Below, piece after piece: positions 35,335 to 44,419 of a DNA stretch of 64,000 bases. Every line of letters starts with the position of its first letter. Position 1 is the first letter of the stretch. This DNA is from Rhizobium giardinii bv. giardinii H152 (GTDB taxonomy: Bacteria > Pseudomonadota > Alphaproteobacteria > Rhizobiales > Rhizobiaceae). Position numbers and translations under genes: made by a program. Under the pieces are notes generated by a model that made no database searches, was not told the origin of the DNA, and was given only the letters and a program-made list of their open reading frames with translations. Location of the stretch: contig NZ_KB902579.1 of NCBI RefSeq assembly GCF_000379605.1, positions 62,111 to 126,110 on the forward strand. Direction: 5' to 3'.

Positions 35335-37218
35335 ATGGGCGTTCTGCGTAACTGGAACATGCGATCACGCTGGCCGATCGAGGGGGTGGGACCATACCTC
35401 CTCCTTCTCGTGGCATTTTCCTCTACGGCGGCGGCGAGCCAAGCCATTGTCGGCCGCGTCCCGCGCGTGCTCGTCCTCTATCCCTATGACGAGCGGATCG
35501 CGGCAACCACCGTCGCCGGCGAGGCGGTGAGGGCGCGGCTCCTCGAAGCCACAGGGGGGAAGATTGACCTGTTCTCCGAGTTCCTTGATTTGTCGCGCTT
35601 TCCCGAGGATCGTCACATTGACCGCATGGCGCAGTTTCTAGCAACCAAATATTCGGATCGTCGTCCTGACGTGGTGATCGCGCTGGGTGAACAGTCGGCA
35701 AGGTTCGTTGTAACCCACCGCGCGTCGCTTGCGAAAGACGCACGGATCATCGCGGCCGGCTTCAACAAGTCTACCGCCCGGAGGATGAACCTTCCAAGCG
35801 ACGTGATCGGGGCGTTTACCGAGTTCAATATCCTCAAGACTGCGGAACTGGCACAACAGCTTCAGCCCGACGCCCGACATCTTTTTATAATCGGAGGATC
35901 GTCGGAGTTCGACCGATGGTGGCTGGAGACGGCGCGAGCCGACCTTGCGGCGTTTTCGAAGAACTATGACACCACCTACCTGGAAAATTTGACGATCGAG
36001 GAATTCGTCGCCGAAGCCGCGACTTTCCCTGTCGATAGCATCGTGCTTGCACTGACGATCTTCAAGGATAGCAGCGGCCGCAACTTCATTCCGAGGGAGG
36101 CCGTCAGGCAGATCGCAGCGACTGCGACCGCGCCCATCTATGGTCCGTACCCCACCTATATCGACTACGGCATCGTCGGCGGAAACGTCGTCACGTTCGA
36201 GTCGCTGGGGGCCACTGTAGCCGATCTCACTCTCGATGCCCTCGCTGGCAAACCGATCGCCCACGTCCAGGCTCCTCACTTCAACGTTGCCGATGCGCGG
36301 CAACTTGAGCGATGGGGTTTGTCCGAGAAGGACCTGCCGCCCGGCACGGTCCAGATGTTCAGGCAGCCGAGTTTTCTGGAGCAGCACTGGCTCGCCGCTC
36401 TCCTTGCGTTCGCTGTCGTTGCATTGCAGAGCATTGTAATCTCCATACTGCTTCTGGAACGCCGCCGCCGGCATGCGGCAGAAATACAGTCGCGCCATCG
36501 GCTGCTGGAGGTGATCCACCTTAACCAGTCAGCGACAGCGGGGGCTCTCTCGGCGTCGATTGCCCACGAACTGAACCAACCGCTCGGTGCCATTCGCAGC
36601 AATGCAGAGGCCGCCTCGATCGTACTCAGGTCCGCGAGCCCGGATATGAAGCTAATCTCGCAGATTCTTGTCGACATCCAGGAGGATGATCAGCGCGCGC
36701 ATGACATCATCTCCCGCATGCGGGGGCTTCTCAAGAAACGAGGCGAGATCGACTGGCAGGAGTTCGACCTGAATGAGCTGACCACAACAGCCATCAAGAT
36801 ATTGCAGGCAGAGGCAATGCGCAGGGGAGTTGTCGTCAGCACCAGCCGCGCGCCAGGAGCGCTGCCGGTGCGAGCTGACAAGGTTCATGTGCAGCAGGTT
36901 GTTCTCAACATTGCGACCAACGCCATGGACGCAATGCTGGAGGTAGCAGGCAGGGAACGAAAACTCACGCTTGAGACACGGTTGACGAAGGATGCAAAGG
37001 CGGAGCTGTCGATCTCCGATTCCGGCCATGGCATCCCTGATGACAAGCTCGCGACGATCTTCGAGCCGTTCTATACGACGAAGGCTTCAGGAACCGGTCT
37101 CGGCCTTTCAATCGCCCGGACAATTGTCGAAACCTACGGCGGCAGAATCCTGGCGTCGAACCGCAGTGAAGGCGGAGCTGTTTTTCGTGTCGTACTGCCG
37201 CTAGCGCGAACTGGCTGA
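35335..37218 (+). CDS. Sensor histidine kinase with substrate-binding-protein-like sensor
   Basis: Inner-membrane kinase of 627 aa. After an N-terminal transmembrane/signal helix comes a 300-residue periplasmic domain (PRVLVLYPYDERIAATTVAG to DLTLDALAGKPIAH) resembling ABC-transporter substrate-binding (ABC_sub_bind) folds. A second helix follows (LAALLAFAVVALQSIVISIL). The cytosolic part has the dimerisation H-box SIAHELNQPLGAI (H411) and HATPase blocks NIATNAMDAM, SDSGHGIPDD and GTGLGLSIARTIVE. It senses a small ligand and should phosphorylate the FixJ-like regulator encoded 7 bp downstream. Location amid sulfatase genes suggests a sulfate ester or aromatic signal, an inference. ATG 35335 is chosen for the upstream GGGGGGAAA. 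Confidence 0.9.
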   Translation: MGVLRNWNMRSRWPIEGVGPYLLLLVAFSSTAAASQAIVGRVPRVLVLYPYDERIAATTVAGEAVRARLLEATGGKIDLFSEFLDLSRFPEDRHIDRMAQFLATKYSDRRPDVVIALGEQSARFVVTHRASLAKDARIIAAGFNKSTARRMNLPSDVIGAFTEFNILKTAELAQQLQPDARHLFIIGGSSEFDRWWLETARADLAAFSKNYDTTYLENLTIEEFVAEAATFPVDSIVLALTIFKDSSGRNFIPREAVRQIAATATAPIYGPYPTYIDYGIVGGNVVTFESLGATVADLTLDALAGKPIAHVQAPHFNVADARQLERWGLSEKDLPPGTVQMFRQPSFLEQHWLAALLAFAVVALQSIVISILLLERRRRHAAEIQSRHRLLEVIHLNQSATAGALSASIAHELNQPLGAIRSNAEAASIVLRSASPDMKLISQILVDIQEDDQRAHDIISRMRGLLKKRGEIDWQEFDLNELTTTAIKILQAEAMRRGVVVSTSRAPGALPVRADKVHVQQVVLNIATNAMDAMLEVAGRERKLTLETRLTKDAKAELSISDSGHGIPDDKLATIFEPFYTTKASGTGLGLSIARTIVETYGGRILASNRSEGGAVFRVVLPLARTG

Positions 37219-37224
37219 ACCTAG

Positions 37225-37857
37225 ATGGACCCGATCATCCATATCGTCGATGACGACCAATCCTTCCGGACGGCACTGGGACGGCTGCTGTCGGCGTCGG
37301 GATACCGCATTTCGCTGTACGGTTCGGGGGAGGAGCTTCTCGCGGGGCTGCCGGACTCAGCGCCCGGATGCATCTTGCTTGACCTCGACATGCCAGGTTT
37401 GAGCGGATTGGCTCTACAGGACAAGCTTGCTGAAATGGCCCCGTTGTTGCCGATCGTGTTTCTGACCGGGCATGGCGACGTGAAGGCGAGCGTTCGGGCG
37501 ATGAAAGCCGGTGCTGAGGATTTCCTGGAGAAGCCAGCAACGAGCGAGATGCTCCTTGACGCCATTTCCCGAGCGCTACATCGCGCGGCCTCACGGCTCG
37601 ACGAGCTTGACCGGATACACGCCTCCCGAGCGCGTCTTTCAAGCCTGACCCCGCGTGAATTCGAGGTTTTGCGGCTGCTTGTTCGCGGCAAGCTCAACAA
37701 GCAGATCGCCCATGTCCTGGGCACGTCGGAAAGAACGGTCAAGGCGCATCGTCATAATCTCATGGAGAAGATCGGTGTACGATCCCTGGCCGAAACCGTG
37801 TCGATTGCCGAGAGGTTGGGACTTGTCGATTCCTCAGAGGAACTTCCCCGGCCTTAG
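37225..37857 (+). CDS. FixJ/NarL-type response regulator
   Basis: Two-domain regulator of 210 aa: receiver with acidic pocket HIVDDD, phosphoacceptor D53 in LLDLDMPGLSG and Lys in LEKPATS, then a LuxR-type HTH (SLTPREFEVLRLLVRGKLNK, IAHVLGTSERTVKAHRHNLM). Members with this layout bind palindromic sites as dimers and activate transcription after phosphorylation. It follows the kinase gene by 6 bp without a clear ribosome-binding site, indicating translational coupling. It is the leading candidate to bind the 19-bp palindromes at 47-52 kb, which have the GTA...TAC ends common among NarL/FixJ-type sites; this link is inferred. Confidence 0.9.
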   Translation: MDPIIHIVDDDQSFRTALGRLLSASGYRISLYGSGEELLAGLPDSAPGCILLDLDMPGLSGLALQDKLAEMAPLLPIVFLTGHGDVKASVRAMKAGAEDFLEKPATSEMLLDAISRALHRAASRLDELDRIHASRARLSSLTPREFEVLRLLVRGKLNKQIAHVLGTSERTVKAHRHNLMEKIGVRSLAETVSIAERLGLVDSSEELPRP

Positions 37858-37958
37858 AAGCGTCACCTTCACCAAAGGACAATAGCCACTGTTCCGCGGT
37901 CGCCATAGGATCGTCGCCTAAGGGGTCGGTTACGCCATCGGTCCCGGAAGGGGCTCCG

Positions 37959-38342
37959 TTGGAAAACTCACCTGACACCGTGGCTGTTATCGACGATGAT
38001 CCGAGCCTGCTCAGAAGCGTCGAGCGCCTTTTGAACGCGAATGGCTTTTTGACCGAAGGATATTCATCGGCTGAAGCGTTTCTCAGCCAAGCACAGACAA
38101 GCTTGGTCCGCTGTATCGTCCTTGATATCCATCTCGGCGGTATGTCGGGGATCGAGCTCTGGCATCGGCTGAAGCACATAGGCATTCCTCTTCCCGTCAT
38201 CTTCATTACAGCGGTGGACGACGAGACGCTCGAACGCGAAGCGCTCAATGCCGGGTGTATCGGATATCTTCACAAGCCATTCCCGGCGGAATCTCTGGTC
38301 GCAGCTGTCAACAGGGCGCTTCAGCGTTCCACCCTCGATTGA
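37959..38342 (+). CDS. Single-domain response regulator
   Basis: Receiver-only protein of 127 aa: VAVIDDDPSLL acidic pocket, D56 phosphoacceptor in IVLDIHLGGMSG, Thr in FITAVDD and Lys in YLHKPFPAE. There is no output domain. It probably acts as a phosphate sink or modulates the kinase upstream. It starts with TTG at 37959 after GGAAGGGG and lies 100 bp after the FixJ-like gene in the same direction, so it belongs to the same signalling unit. Confidence 0.85.
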   Translation: MENSPDTVAVIDDDPSLLRSVERLLNANGFLTEGYSSAEAFLSQAQTSLVRCIVLDIHLGGMSGIELWHRLKHIGIPLPVIFITAVDDETLEREALNAGCIGYLHKPFPAESLVAAVNRALQRSTLD

Positions 38343-38535
38343 GACCGTCTGCTCAAACACCGTATCGGCATCGTGCATATAATGTGCCGTGCCGGAGGAG
38401 GAACCCGATTTCAGCGCTGCTTCCCTAAAGGACAATAGACGAGGCTCCAATCTTGGCCCACAGATCGGCACAAGCCAGACACCGGCTGTTCGGCGAAGAA
38501 TGAAATTGACCCTTGTTTGCGGATCGAGATTATCG

Positions 38536-38712
38536 ATGACTTTGAAACATCTTTTGGCAATTGTAGCGATGGCGCTTTGGCCACTTTCAGGATGCACAAG
38601 CACCGCCTCAAACAACACAACCTACGCACAGCCTCAGGGCCTCGGACCCGACGCCGTGGTCGGTGGCGATCGTAGCGATGGCATGGACCCTGGTCCTGAT
38701 CTTGTTGATTGA
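38536..38712 (+). CDS. Small lipoprotein (58 aa)
   Basis: Short protein with a lipoprotein signal peptide, MTLKHLLAIVAMALWPLSGC, where the lipobox LSGC places the lipidated Cys at residue 20. The mature part is Gly/Asp-rich and only 38 residues long. Small lipoproteins of this type are widespread and uncharacterised. The longer frame from 38389 is not favoured. It lies 190 bp after the single-domain regulator. Confidence 0.6.
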   Translation: MTLKHLLAIVAMALWPLSGCTSTASNNTTYAQPQGLGPDAVVGGDRSDGMDPGPDLVD

Positions 38713-38756
38713 CTGCCGCCGGAGTCTGGGTGCTGTTTCCCCCGCGGTGAGCCACG

Positions 38757-38948
38757 GCGGCGGCGGATACCGTAGGGCGACTGATCTCCGCATCGCGGGC
38801 AGAACGGCTCGCCACTGTTGCTCGACCAGCGGAACCGGCAGAACACATCGTAGGCATCGGCTTCCGTCAGCGACACAGGTCGACAGGATTTATGTCGCGG
38901 GCCTTGCGGGTCAGCAGGAAGTGCGAAATCTCGTTTGATTTCAACGAT
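38757..38948 (-). pseudogene. IS1595-family transposase fragment
   Basis: On the minus strand a 64-codon stretch reads FALPADPQGPRHKS, then RPVSLTEADAYDVFCRFRWS and GEPFCPRCGDQSPYGIRR. This is the N-terminal zinc-ribbon region of IS1595-type transposases. It stops matching where CKAC and the DDE domain should follow. No inverted repeats were found around it. It marks past insertion-sequence activity between the signalling genes and the TPR gene. Confidence 0.65.
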
Positions 38949-38999
38949 CGAGGCGTCAAAGGTATGTGACGAACCACATGCTGACCTACGACCGCGCCA

Positions 39000-39319
39000 T
39001 TGCCCCGTTTCTTCTGGGCGAACTACCTGCCCCAGAACCTTGGCGGCCACCAGCTCTATTTGATGGGGCTGCGTGACACGAAGGGCGACCTGTTCTCCGG
39101 GAAGACGGCCTACCGCCTCCGAATTCCCGCCAGTGTCCCTGTCGACAAGCTCGGGTCCGAAATCCTCTACAGCCAGAAGACCAAACCGTTGATCCCGAAT
39201 GCGCTCTACGCGTTGACCTGGATTTCTACGAGACCTTCGCCCGGAAAACCAATCTGGACGGTTCGATCGACATCTACCGCGGCAACACGGCTATGAGCGG
39301 ACTTGGAGAAGCGACCTGA
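39000..39319 (+). pseudogene. DUF1254/DUF1214-like protein remnant, frameshifted
   Basis: One frame encodes YLPQNLGGHQLYLMGLRDTK, GDLFSGKTAYRLRIPASVPV and DKLGSEILYSQKTKPLI. Near 39210 the match jumps frame to DFYETFARKTNLDGSIDIYR, ending at a TGA at 39317. Both halves fit the C-terminal part of DUF1254/DUF1214 proteins (xLGGxxYL, Y-x-L-x-V-P, NxDGSxDIYxG). The N-terminal two thirds are missing, so it is inactive. Confidence 0.55.
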
Positions 39320-39374
39320 GACATCTTCTGGATCTGCTCCTGCAGTCGCAAGCCAGGCCGCCCGCTGCTGCAGG

Positions 39375-41168
39375 TCAGGGGCCGTACGTAATGACCTCCA
39401 TGCCGATCTCCGCAGCGACCGCCGCTTCGCCGGGCACGGGCAGTCCAGCTTTCCGAAGCGATGCGATCATGCGGGCGCTGTCCTCCGGCCTGATATTCCG
39501 CTTCCGGTTCTCCTCAACGATATCGTAGATGTACTGGGGGCGCATCTTCATGGCGATCTCTCCCTCGCGCCTTGCATCGGCGATCATTCCGGCATCGGCG
39601 TAGACTGCGGCGGCCACGACATGAAACTGCGGGAATTTCTGCAGGTCCGCCTTGCGGATCAGGATTACCGCCTTCTCGTGGTCGCCCAGCATGTGGGCCG
39701 CGAGCGCCGCTGTTCCCTGGTAGAATCCCGCTCCGCCGGGATTGAGCCTGAGCGCCTCGTCGAGCAAGGCGGCTCCGCGTTGCCATTGTCCGCTCATTGC
39801 CACCCGTGTTCCGAACTCTCCGAGCAGCTCCGTGTCGTTCGGGTTTGTCGCCAGTGCCTCTTCCCCGACCGCGAGCGCTTCCTTCAGGTTTCGGTTGAAG
39901 AACAACGCGGTCATAAGCGCCTGCAACGCCCTCGTGTTCTCCGGTTCCAGATCGACCGCACGCCGGGCTGTTGCCAGCGCCCTTTCCATCGGAGTCTCGT
40001 AGCCGCCTTTCGGATTGAACCTGAAGCGGTCCTCATCCAGGTAGGCGATGGATAGCATCGCCCACGCGGTTGCATAGGCAGGGTAGCGCGCGACTGCCGT
40101 CTCGAGACAGTCCCGCGCCGTTAGATGGGTCGTAGGGCTGAGTTCGGAGCGGTACGCGTAGAAGCGAAGCGTGCAGTCGTAGACGCCGAGGTCGTCCGGC
40201 GGCGGACGGGCGGTCAATGCCTGCGCGATGATGCCGTAGGGCTGGGCCACCGCTGTGGCGACCCTGCTGGCAACGTCGGACTGGATCGCGAACAGGTCCC
40301 GTGTATCCAGATCGTCGTCGTAGGTCTGCGACCACAGGATCGCGCCGTCAGACGTGTCGAGAAGACGGGCTGTCACACGCACCTGGCTGCCGGAGACCCG
40401 CACGCCTCCAGAAAGTAGATAGTGAGCGCCAATGTCCCCGCGGACCCGAGACACGTCCACTTCAGGCTGAAGGGCCTTCGACGTCTCGCGACCGAATACC
40501 TTGATTTCCTTGAAGCGGGGCAGCGCCGTGAGCAACTCCTCGGTCAGGCCGACGGTATAGAGCGCTGCCTGCGGTCCGTCTCCGAGATTGGCAAAAGGCG
40601 CTATGACCAGGGTCGGCTTGTGCGGCACCTCGGCATGGCTCGCCAGTTCGATGCGCGCCTCGAAACGGTCAGTCGCAAAGTAGTTCAGCACGGCTACGCA
40701 GACGATGGCTCCGAGAGCAGCCCACTTCGGCCAGTCAATATGAACGCGGCGAACGGGGACGCCATTGGCGACGTTTTCATCAACGACGGCCGATGCCGCG
40801 TCGTTCCAGGTGAAGGACGGGGCATAGCCTCCCTTAGGGATGTCTATCCTGATTGGATCGAGCTGCCCGGCCACGAGATAGTATCGCTCGAGCGAGCGCC
40901 TCAAGCGCCCCGCTTCGATGCGCACCACAGGATCGTCCTGAGAAAAGCCCTCGCGCCGATTGAAGATCTCGACGGCGATGGAGTAACCTTTTAGTCGGCT
41001 CGCGCGTCCTGCCAGAGCCTCCTCGGTGACATAGGCCAGGAGCAAGGCTCCGCGTCCCGTGTGCGGGAATTCACTGCTTGCGATGATGTGGGCAAGCTGC
41101 TCACGGATTTCTTCCGGGTTTGGTGGGCGCCGGGGCTCGCCGCCTTCTTCTGGCATTGCGCTCTGCAT
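39375..41168 (-). CDS. Membrane-anchored TolB-like/TPR protein
   Basis: Protein of about 597 aa. The N-terminal 100 residues (EIREQLAHIIASSEFPHTGR onward) form a helical domain seen in rhizobial TPR regulators, with a DDPVVRIEAGRLRRSLERYY helix. One transmembrane helix follows (WAALGAIVCVAVLNYFA). Next is a TolB-like segment (TLVIAPFANLGDG...), then tetratricopeptide repeats to the end. There is no cyclase domain, unlike the related protein at 27.8 kb. It likely serves as a protein-interaction platform at the membrane. AGGAG lies 6 nt before ATG 41168. The 250-bp gap upstream shows ATTAGCGAT on the minus strand but no gene. Confidence 0.8.
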   Translation of the reverse strand: MQSAMPEEGGEPRRPPNPEEIREQLAHIIASSEFPHTGRGALLLAYVTEEALAGRASRLKGYSIAVEIFNRREGFSQDDPVVRIEAGRLRRSLERYYLVAGQLDPIRIDIPKGGYAPSFTWNDAASAVVDENVANGVPVRRVHIDWPKWAALGAIVCVAVLNYFATDRFEARIELASHAEVPHKPTLVIAPFANLGDGPQAALYTVGLTEELLTALPRFKEIKVFGRETSKALQPEVDVSRVRGDIGAHYLLSGGVRVSGSQVRVTARLLDTSDGAILWSQTYDDDLDTRDLFAIQSDVASRVATAVAQPYGIIAQALTARPPPDDLGVYDCTLRFYAYRSELSPTTHLTARDCLETAVARYPAYATAWAMLSIAYLDEDRFRFNPKGGYETPMERALATARRAVDLEPENTRALQALMTALFFNRNLKEALAVGEEALATNPNDTELLGEFGTRVAMSGQWQRGAALLDEALRLNPGGAGFYQGTAALAAHMLGDHEKAVILIRKADLQKFPQFHVVAAAVYADAGMIADARREGEIAMKMRPQYIYDIVEENRKRNIRPEDSARMIASLRKAGLPVPGEAAVAAEIGMEVITYGP

Positions 41169-41421
41169 CACCTGCTCCTAATGCTGTCCTCGCGCCAGAA
41201 CAATAAAGATCGTTTTAAGTATCGCTAATGCAACCTACTCCAACGGTCCGATCGCGTCCACGACCGGAGGGTACGATTTCGAAGTGTTAAAATGAGTCTG
41301 AAGACCAAAGCACCTTGCGCCAGCGATGACGAATGGCCGGGCCTTTCATCATATCGTCTTATTCGTCAACGATCGCGGCCAAGGCTATTCTAAGCGAATG
41401 TGGACCGACCATTTTAATAAG

Positions 41422-41799
41422 TCACCTGCTTGGCGACAAGTAAACGATGCACCAGAAGGCCAACGCCGCGTGAACCAGAATCGCGGGCCAGAACGCGACG
41501 CCCGACAAGCCCGACCCGATCCATCCAGCGAACAGGACCACGACGACGGCGGCGTTGTAGATGACCATGGCCGCGAGCAACCCTCTCGATCGGTCTTCGC
41601 GCGTGAACCAGCAGGCAATCCCGAGCGCTAGGAGCGCTGCTCCGGCGACACGACTGACCGTCATTCCCGCGGCGGTGTCGGGTGCTGTTCCGAGTAGTAA
41701 CCCGACCAGAACCGTCGGAATGATCAGCAGCGCCAGACCTGTCGCTGCTTCCAACGCGCCCATTGCGGATAGCAAGGCCCTCTCACTCACGTCGTTCAC
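41422..41799 (-). CDS. Four-helix membrane protein (paralogue of 25.3 kb gene)
   Basis: A 125-aa integral membrane protein with four hydrophobic helices. It aligns over its full length with the 122-aa protein at 25280-25648 (shared TGLALxIxP, SRVAGAALLALGIACW, then FWPAILVHAALAFW). Both sit in transcription units containing a sulfatase, so each may serve the same membrane function in sulfatase metabolism; function is unknown. The start is GTG at 41799, or GTG at 41790 with a better-spaced GAGG. It is the last gene of the long minus-strand unit beginning with sulfatase 3. Confidence 0.7.
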   Translation of the reverse strand: MNDVSERALLSAMGALEAATGLALLIIPTVLVGLLLGTAPDTAAGMTVSRVAGAALLALGIACWFTREDRSRGLLAAMVIYNAAVVVVLFAGWIGSGLSGVAFWPAILVHAALAFWCIVYLSPSR

Positions 41800-41812
41800 C
41801 TCTTTGTTCGCG

Positions 41813-41914
41813 TCAATCCTTCTGGCCGAAATTAAGCGGCGGCCGCAACAGTTCCGGCGACGCCTGCTGAAACTGCGTTGGTTCCAGGTTGATGTCCAGC
41901 TTGTCTCCGATCAT
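41813..41914 (-). CDS. Possible 33-aa peptide or gene remnant
   Basis: ATG 41914 lies 7 nt after the stop of the DUF4239 gene and is preceded closely by AGGGG. It encodes MIGDKLDINLEPTQFQQASP followed by ELLRPPLNFGQKD. It could be a coupled small protein or the tail of a lost gene; nothing similar is recognised. Confidence 0.3.
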   Translation of the reverse strand: MIGDKLDINLEPTQFQQASPELLRPPLNFGQKD

Positions 41915-41920
41915 CCCCTG

Positions 41921-42676
41921 CTACCGCTTCCCGAGGTGTGCCAGCGCCTCTCTTAACGGACCGTCTGACACGTGGATAACCCCCATATAGGGATGCGCCA
42001 TGTCGACGACGAGGAAGACCGCTCCAGCGACTGACAGGGAGCAGATCAACATGACGCCGATCACGGTCGGATTTGCCGGAGCCTGCAGCCCGAACGTGGC
42101 AAACAGCCAGGCAAGCCAGAAGACCAGGATGATGAGGAATGCGGTCGGCAGGCCCTCCGCGCTAGCCTCGACAAGCATCCAGCGAGCTTCCGCCAACTGG
42201 CCGCTTACCTCCAGCGCCCGCGTCTGAAGCAATCGTTGCGGTTCTGTCCTCGGCAAGAGGTCGCGAAGCTGTGCCTGTATCGGCTCGATACTCTGGGATG
42301 CGTCATATGGGTCGATGGCTAGAGAGGCGGGGCCCCAGCCTTGCGCAAGGCGGATTTCAACAAGGCGATGCAGCCGGCTGCGCGCGTCCGACGTCTCGGG
42401 GCCGTATTGTGCCATGGCCCTGTCGAGCAGCAATACGCGGGCCGCCGACGTTTGCAGCTCGGCCTCGGCGTGGTCAAAGACGTTCTTCGCAGATGCGATC
42501 AACAGGCCTAGAGCAAGGGCGGACAAGGTCCCAACGACGGCTGTCGACATCCGGATCGCATCCTTGGAGTCGGAATCGAGATGGTGGGATGGGAGCCTGG
42601 TGCGGATGAGGACGCCGACGAGGGCGGCCCCGAACAGACACGCAAAGACGATAGCGCCGAGGGTGACGGAACTCAA
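41921..42676 (-). CDS. DUF4239 membrane protein
   Basis: Integral membrane protein of 251 aa with the DUF4239 (bestrophin-like) layout: an N-terminal helix (LGAIVFACLFGAALVGVLI), a conserved VVGTLSALALGLLIASAK helix, a long cytosolic helical stretch with RAMAQYGPET, and two C-terminal helices (LIILVFWLAWLFATFGL, LICSLSVAGAVFLVVDM). The family is frequent in alphaproteobacteria and has no established function; ion conduction has been speculated from the bestrophin likeness. It begins with TTG 42676, 14 bp after the preceding lipoprotein gene, with GAGGAG upstream. Confidence 0.85.
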   Translation of the reverse strand: MSSVTLGAIVFACLFGAALVGVLIRTRLPSHHLDSDSKDAIRMSTAVVGTLSALALGLLIASAKNVFDHAEAELQTSAARVLLLDRAMAQYGPETSDARSRLHRLVEIRLAQGWGPASLAIDPYDASQSIEPIQAQLRDLLPRTEPQRLLQTRALEVSGQLAEARWMLVEASAEGLPTAFLIILVFWLAWLFATFGLQAPANPTVIGVMLICSLSVAGAVFLVVDMAHPYMGVIHVSDGPLREALAHLGKR

Positions 42677-42689
42677 AGCACTACTCTCC

Positions 42690-43988
42690 TCAGTTTGATG
42701 CGCGACATGCGGGATCTGCCGTCGACGTTGATTTGCAGTCCTTCACCGCGATCTTCTGCTTGCCATCCGACTGACCAGCCAGGCCGCTGACGTGGCTGGC
42801 ATAGTTGTCGCGGGTGTCCGCGTCGATGATCGCGACCGGAGCTGTTAGAACCAGGCCAGCGGCGCTGCCAGCCGCTGCGGCTACGCCCGTTGTTCCGGCA
42901 AGGATGGTATCGCCAAGACCGACGCGGCTATCCGTCAACGTCTGTCCCTCTGATATCCGGGCACCGATGAGCTGGACGACCTCGGGAGATTCCGCGAACT
43001 TGCTATGATGGAGGTCGTCTCCGGCCTTGACCTTGGTCATGTCGATTACCGAAATGTTGTAGTCCGCCAACTCCTGCTTGTAGGGAGCCGTTTCCGGATC
43101 GATCGCCCCCAGCCTCGGGATGTCTCCCCAGACCCTTCGGGAAAAGGCGAGGGCACGGTCGTCGCGCGACACGAACAGTGTGAAACGCGGGTGCTGATCG
43201 CCCATGTCCTCGATCTGCGACCGAAATACATCGACGTCGACATCGGGCGCGGCCAGCATCACGTTCTGGAACTTGGCCGGAAGACCACCGTTGCGGATCG
43301 CCATCTGGCGCAAGGCTTCAAGCGTCAGCCAGTTGCCCATGGAATGTGCCAGGACGGAAACTTCCTTCACCTCGCCATCTTTCGCCAGATATTGGAACAA
43401 TGTCTCAAGCGCATTGCGCGTGTAGTTGGTACTTTCGCGGTCATATCCATATGCAAGCAGGCTGCCGCGGGAGGGCCAGGTAACGAGGACCGGTGCGCTA
43501 TGGACGCGTGAATCATGGACGATCTGGGCGAAGCGGTAGACGCTGTCCTCGTACCGATTGTTGAACCCATGCACGAAGACGAGAACGCTCCGGTCCGGGC
43601 TCTTCTTCACGGAGGCACTCAGCCAGCGCTTGGCAGCATCGTTGTCGATCACGTCCGCCTTCAGGGTCGCGAAGTCTGTCTCGGGGTTTGAGGGGAGCTT
43701 CTTCGGCCACGCGACGTCACCCACCTTACGGACTTTGGGCAGGGATACGGTCATCTCGGCAAATGCCGGGACCCGTGCGCGTTCTCCTGTAAACATTTCG
43801 CCCGGAACTGTGGAGCGGCTGCGCATGGTCGCGATCAGCATCTCCACCCGGTCCGAACCAGGCGTGGTGTCCGCGACAGGTGTCAGCACGTACTTGGGGT
43901 GCCCGCCGCAGCCCGCAGGCAGGACGAGCGCGAGGCAGAGGAAAAGCCGCTGGAGAAGGCCAGACACCGAGGTGTTTCGAATGTTCAA
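42690..43988 (-). CDS. DUF900-type alpha/beta hydrolase lipoprotein
   Basis: Lipoprotein of 432 aa (lipobox LPAGC near residue 27) with a DUF900 alpha/beta hydrolase domain: VLVFVHGFNNRYEDSVYRFA oxyanion region, a TWPSRGS block, and the nucleophile elbow AHSMGNW (Ser). A catalytic Asp is likely in LAAPDVDVD, and the His in DDLHHSKF. Such proteins are probable esterases or lipases at the cell envelope. The start is TTG 43988 with GGGGGAAA upstream. It sits in the sulfatase 3 operon and might cleave esters linked to sulfatase substrates; that is conjecture. Confidence 0.85.
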   Translation of the reverse strand: MNIRNTSVSGLLQRLFLCLALVLPAGCGGHPKYVLTPVADTTPGSDRVEMLIATMRSRSTVPGEMFTGERARVPAFAEMTVSLPKVRKVGDVAWPKKLPSNPETDFATLKADVIDNDAAKRWLSASVKKSPDRSVLVFVHGFNNRYEDSVYRFAQIVHDSRVHSAPVLVTWPSRGSLLAYGYDRESTNYTRNALETLFQYLAKDGEVKEVSVLAHSMGNWLTLEALRQMAIRNGGLPAKFQNVMLAAPDVDVDVFRSQIEDMGDQHPRFTLFVSRDDRALAFSRRVWGDIPRLGAIDPETAPYKQELADYNISVIDMTKVKAGDDLHHSKFAESPEVVQLIGARISEGQTLTDSRVGLGDTILAGTTGVAAAAGSAAGLVLTAPVAIIDADTRDNYASHVSGLAGQSDGKQKIAVKDCKSTSTADPACRASN

Positions 43989-44038
43989 CGTATTTCCCCC
44001 ATTAACGTCGGCCCCGACCGATGCCTATCTCTCTATCA

Positions 44039-44419
44039 TCATCGCGGACATGTGTCCCAGAAACCCGTCGTCTTCGCACTGTTGGTGTAATACCAGCATT
44101 GACCAGACTGCGGTGGCGTCCCGGCGACCGATGCCGCAGCCGCGCCCGCGATGAAGCCGATGGCCGCTCCTGCCGCGATGGCACCACCGGCCGGTCAGTA
44201 GCGACGCGGATTGACGACCACGACACCCTTCATGACAGGCGGAGGGCGTACTGCGACGGCACCATTGCGTCCCACGGCGGCGCATCCGCGGGCTCCGCAG
44301 CCTGCAGCAACACGGCGTGCCTCTGCGGGCGACGCCACGATCATCGGCGTAACGACCGTCGCAAGGACGGCGCCGGTGGCTACCGCGTTGCGACTCTTCC
44401 GATCTTCCGGTTTTGCTAC
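44039..44419 (-). pseudogene. Small exported Gly/Ala-rich protein, broken by a stop codon
   Basis: The frame reads a signal-like stretch (NAVATGAVLATVVTPMIVAS), an Arg/Cys region and VVVVNPRRY, then a TGA at 44195-44197, and continues in the same frame as PAGGAIAAGAAIGFIAGAAA to CWYYTNSAKTTGFWDTCPR. In intact rhizobial relatives the stop position holds Trp (RRYWRPGG), so one TGG-to-TGA change is likely. No start codon is clear at the 5' end, which overlaps the end of the DUF4105 gene by 4 bp. Confidence 0.6.
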
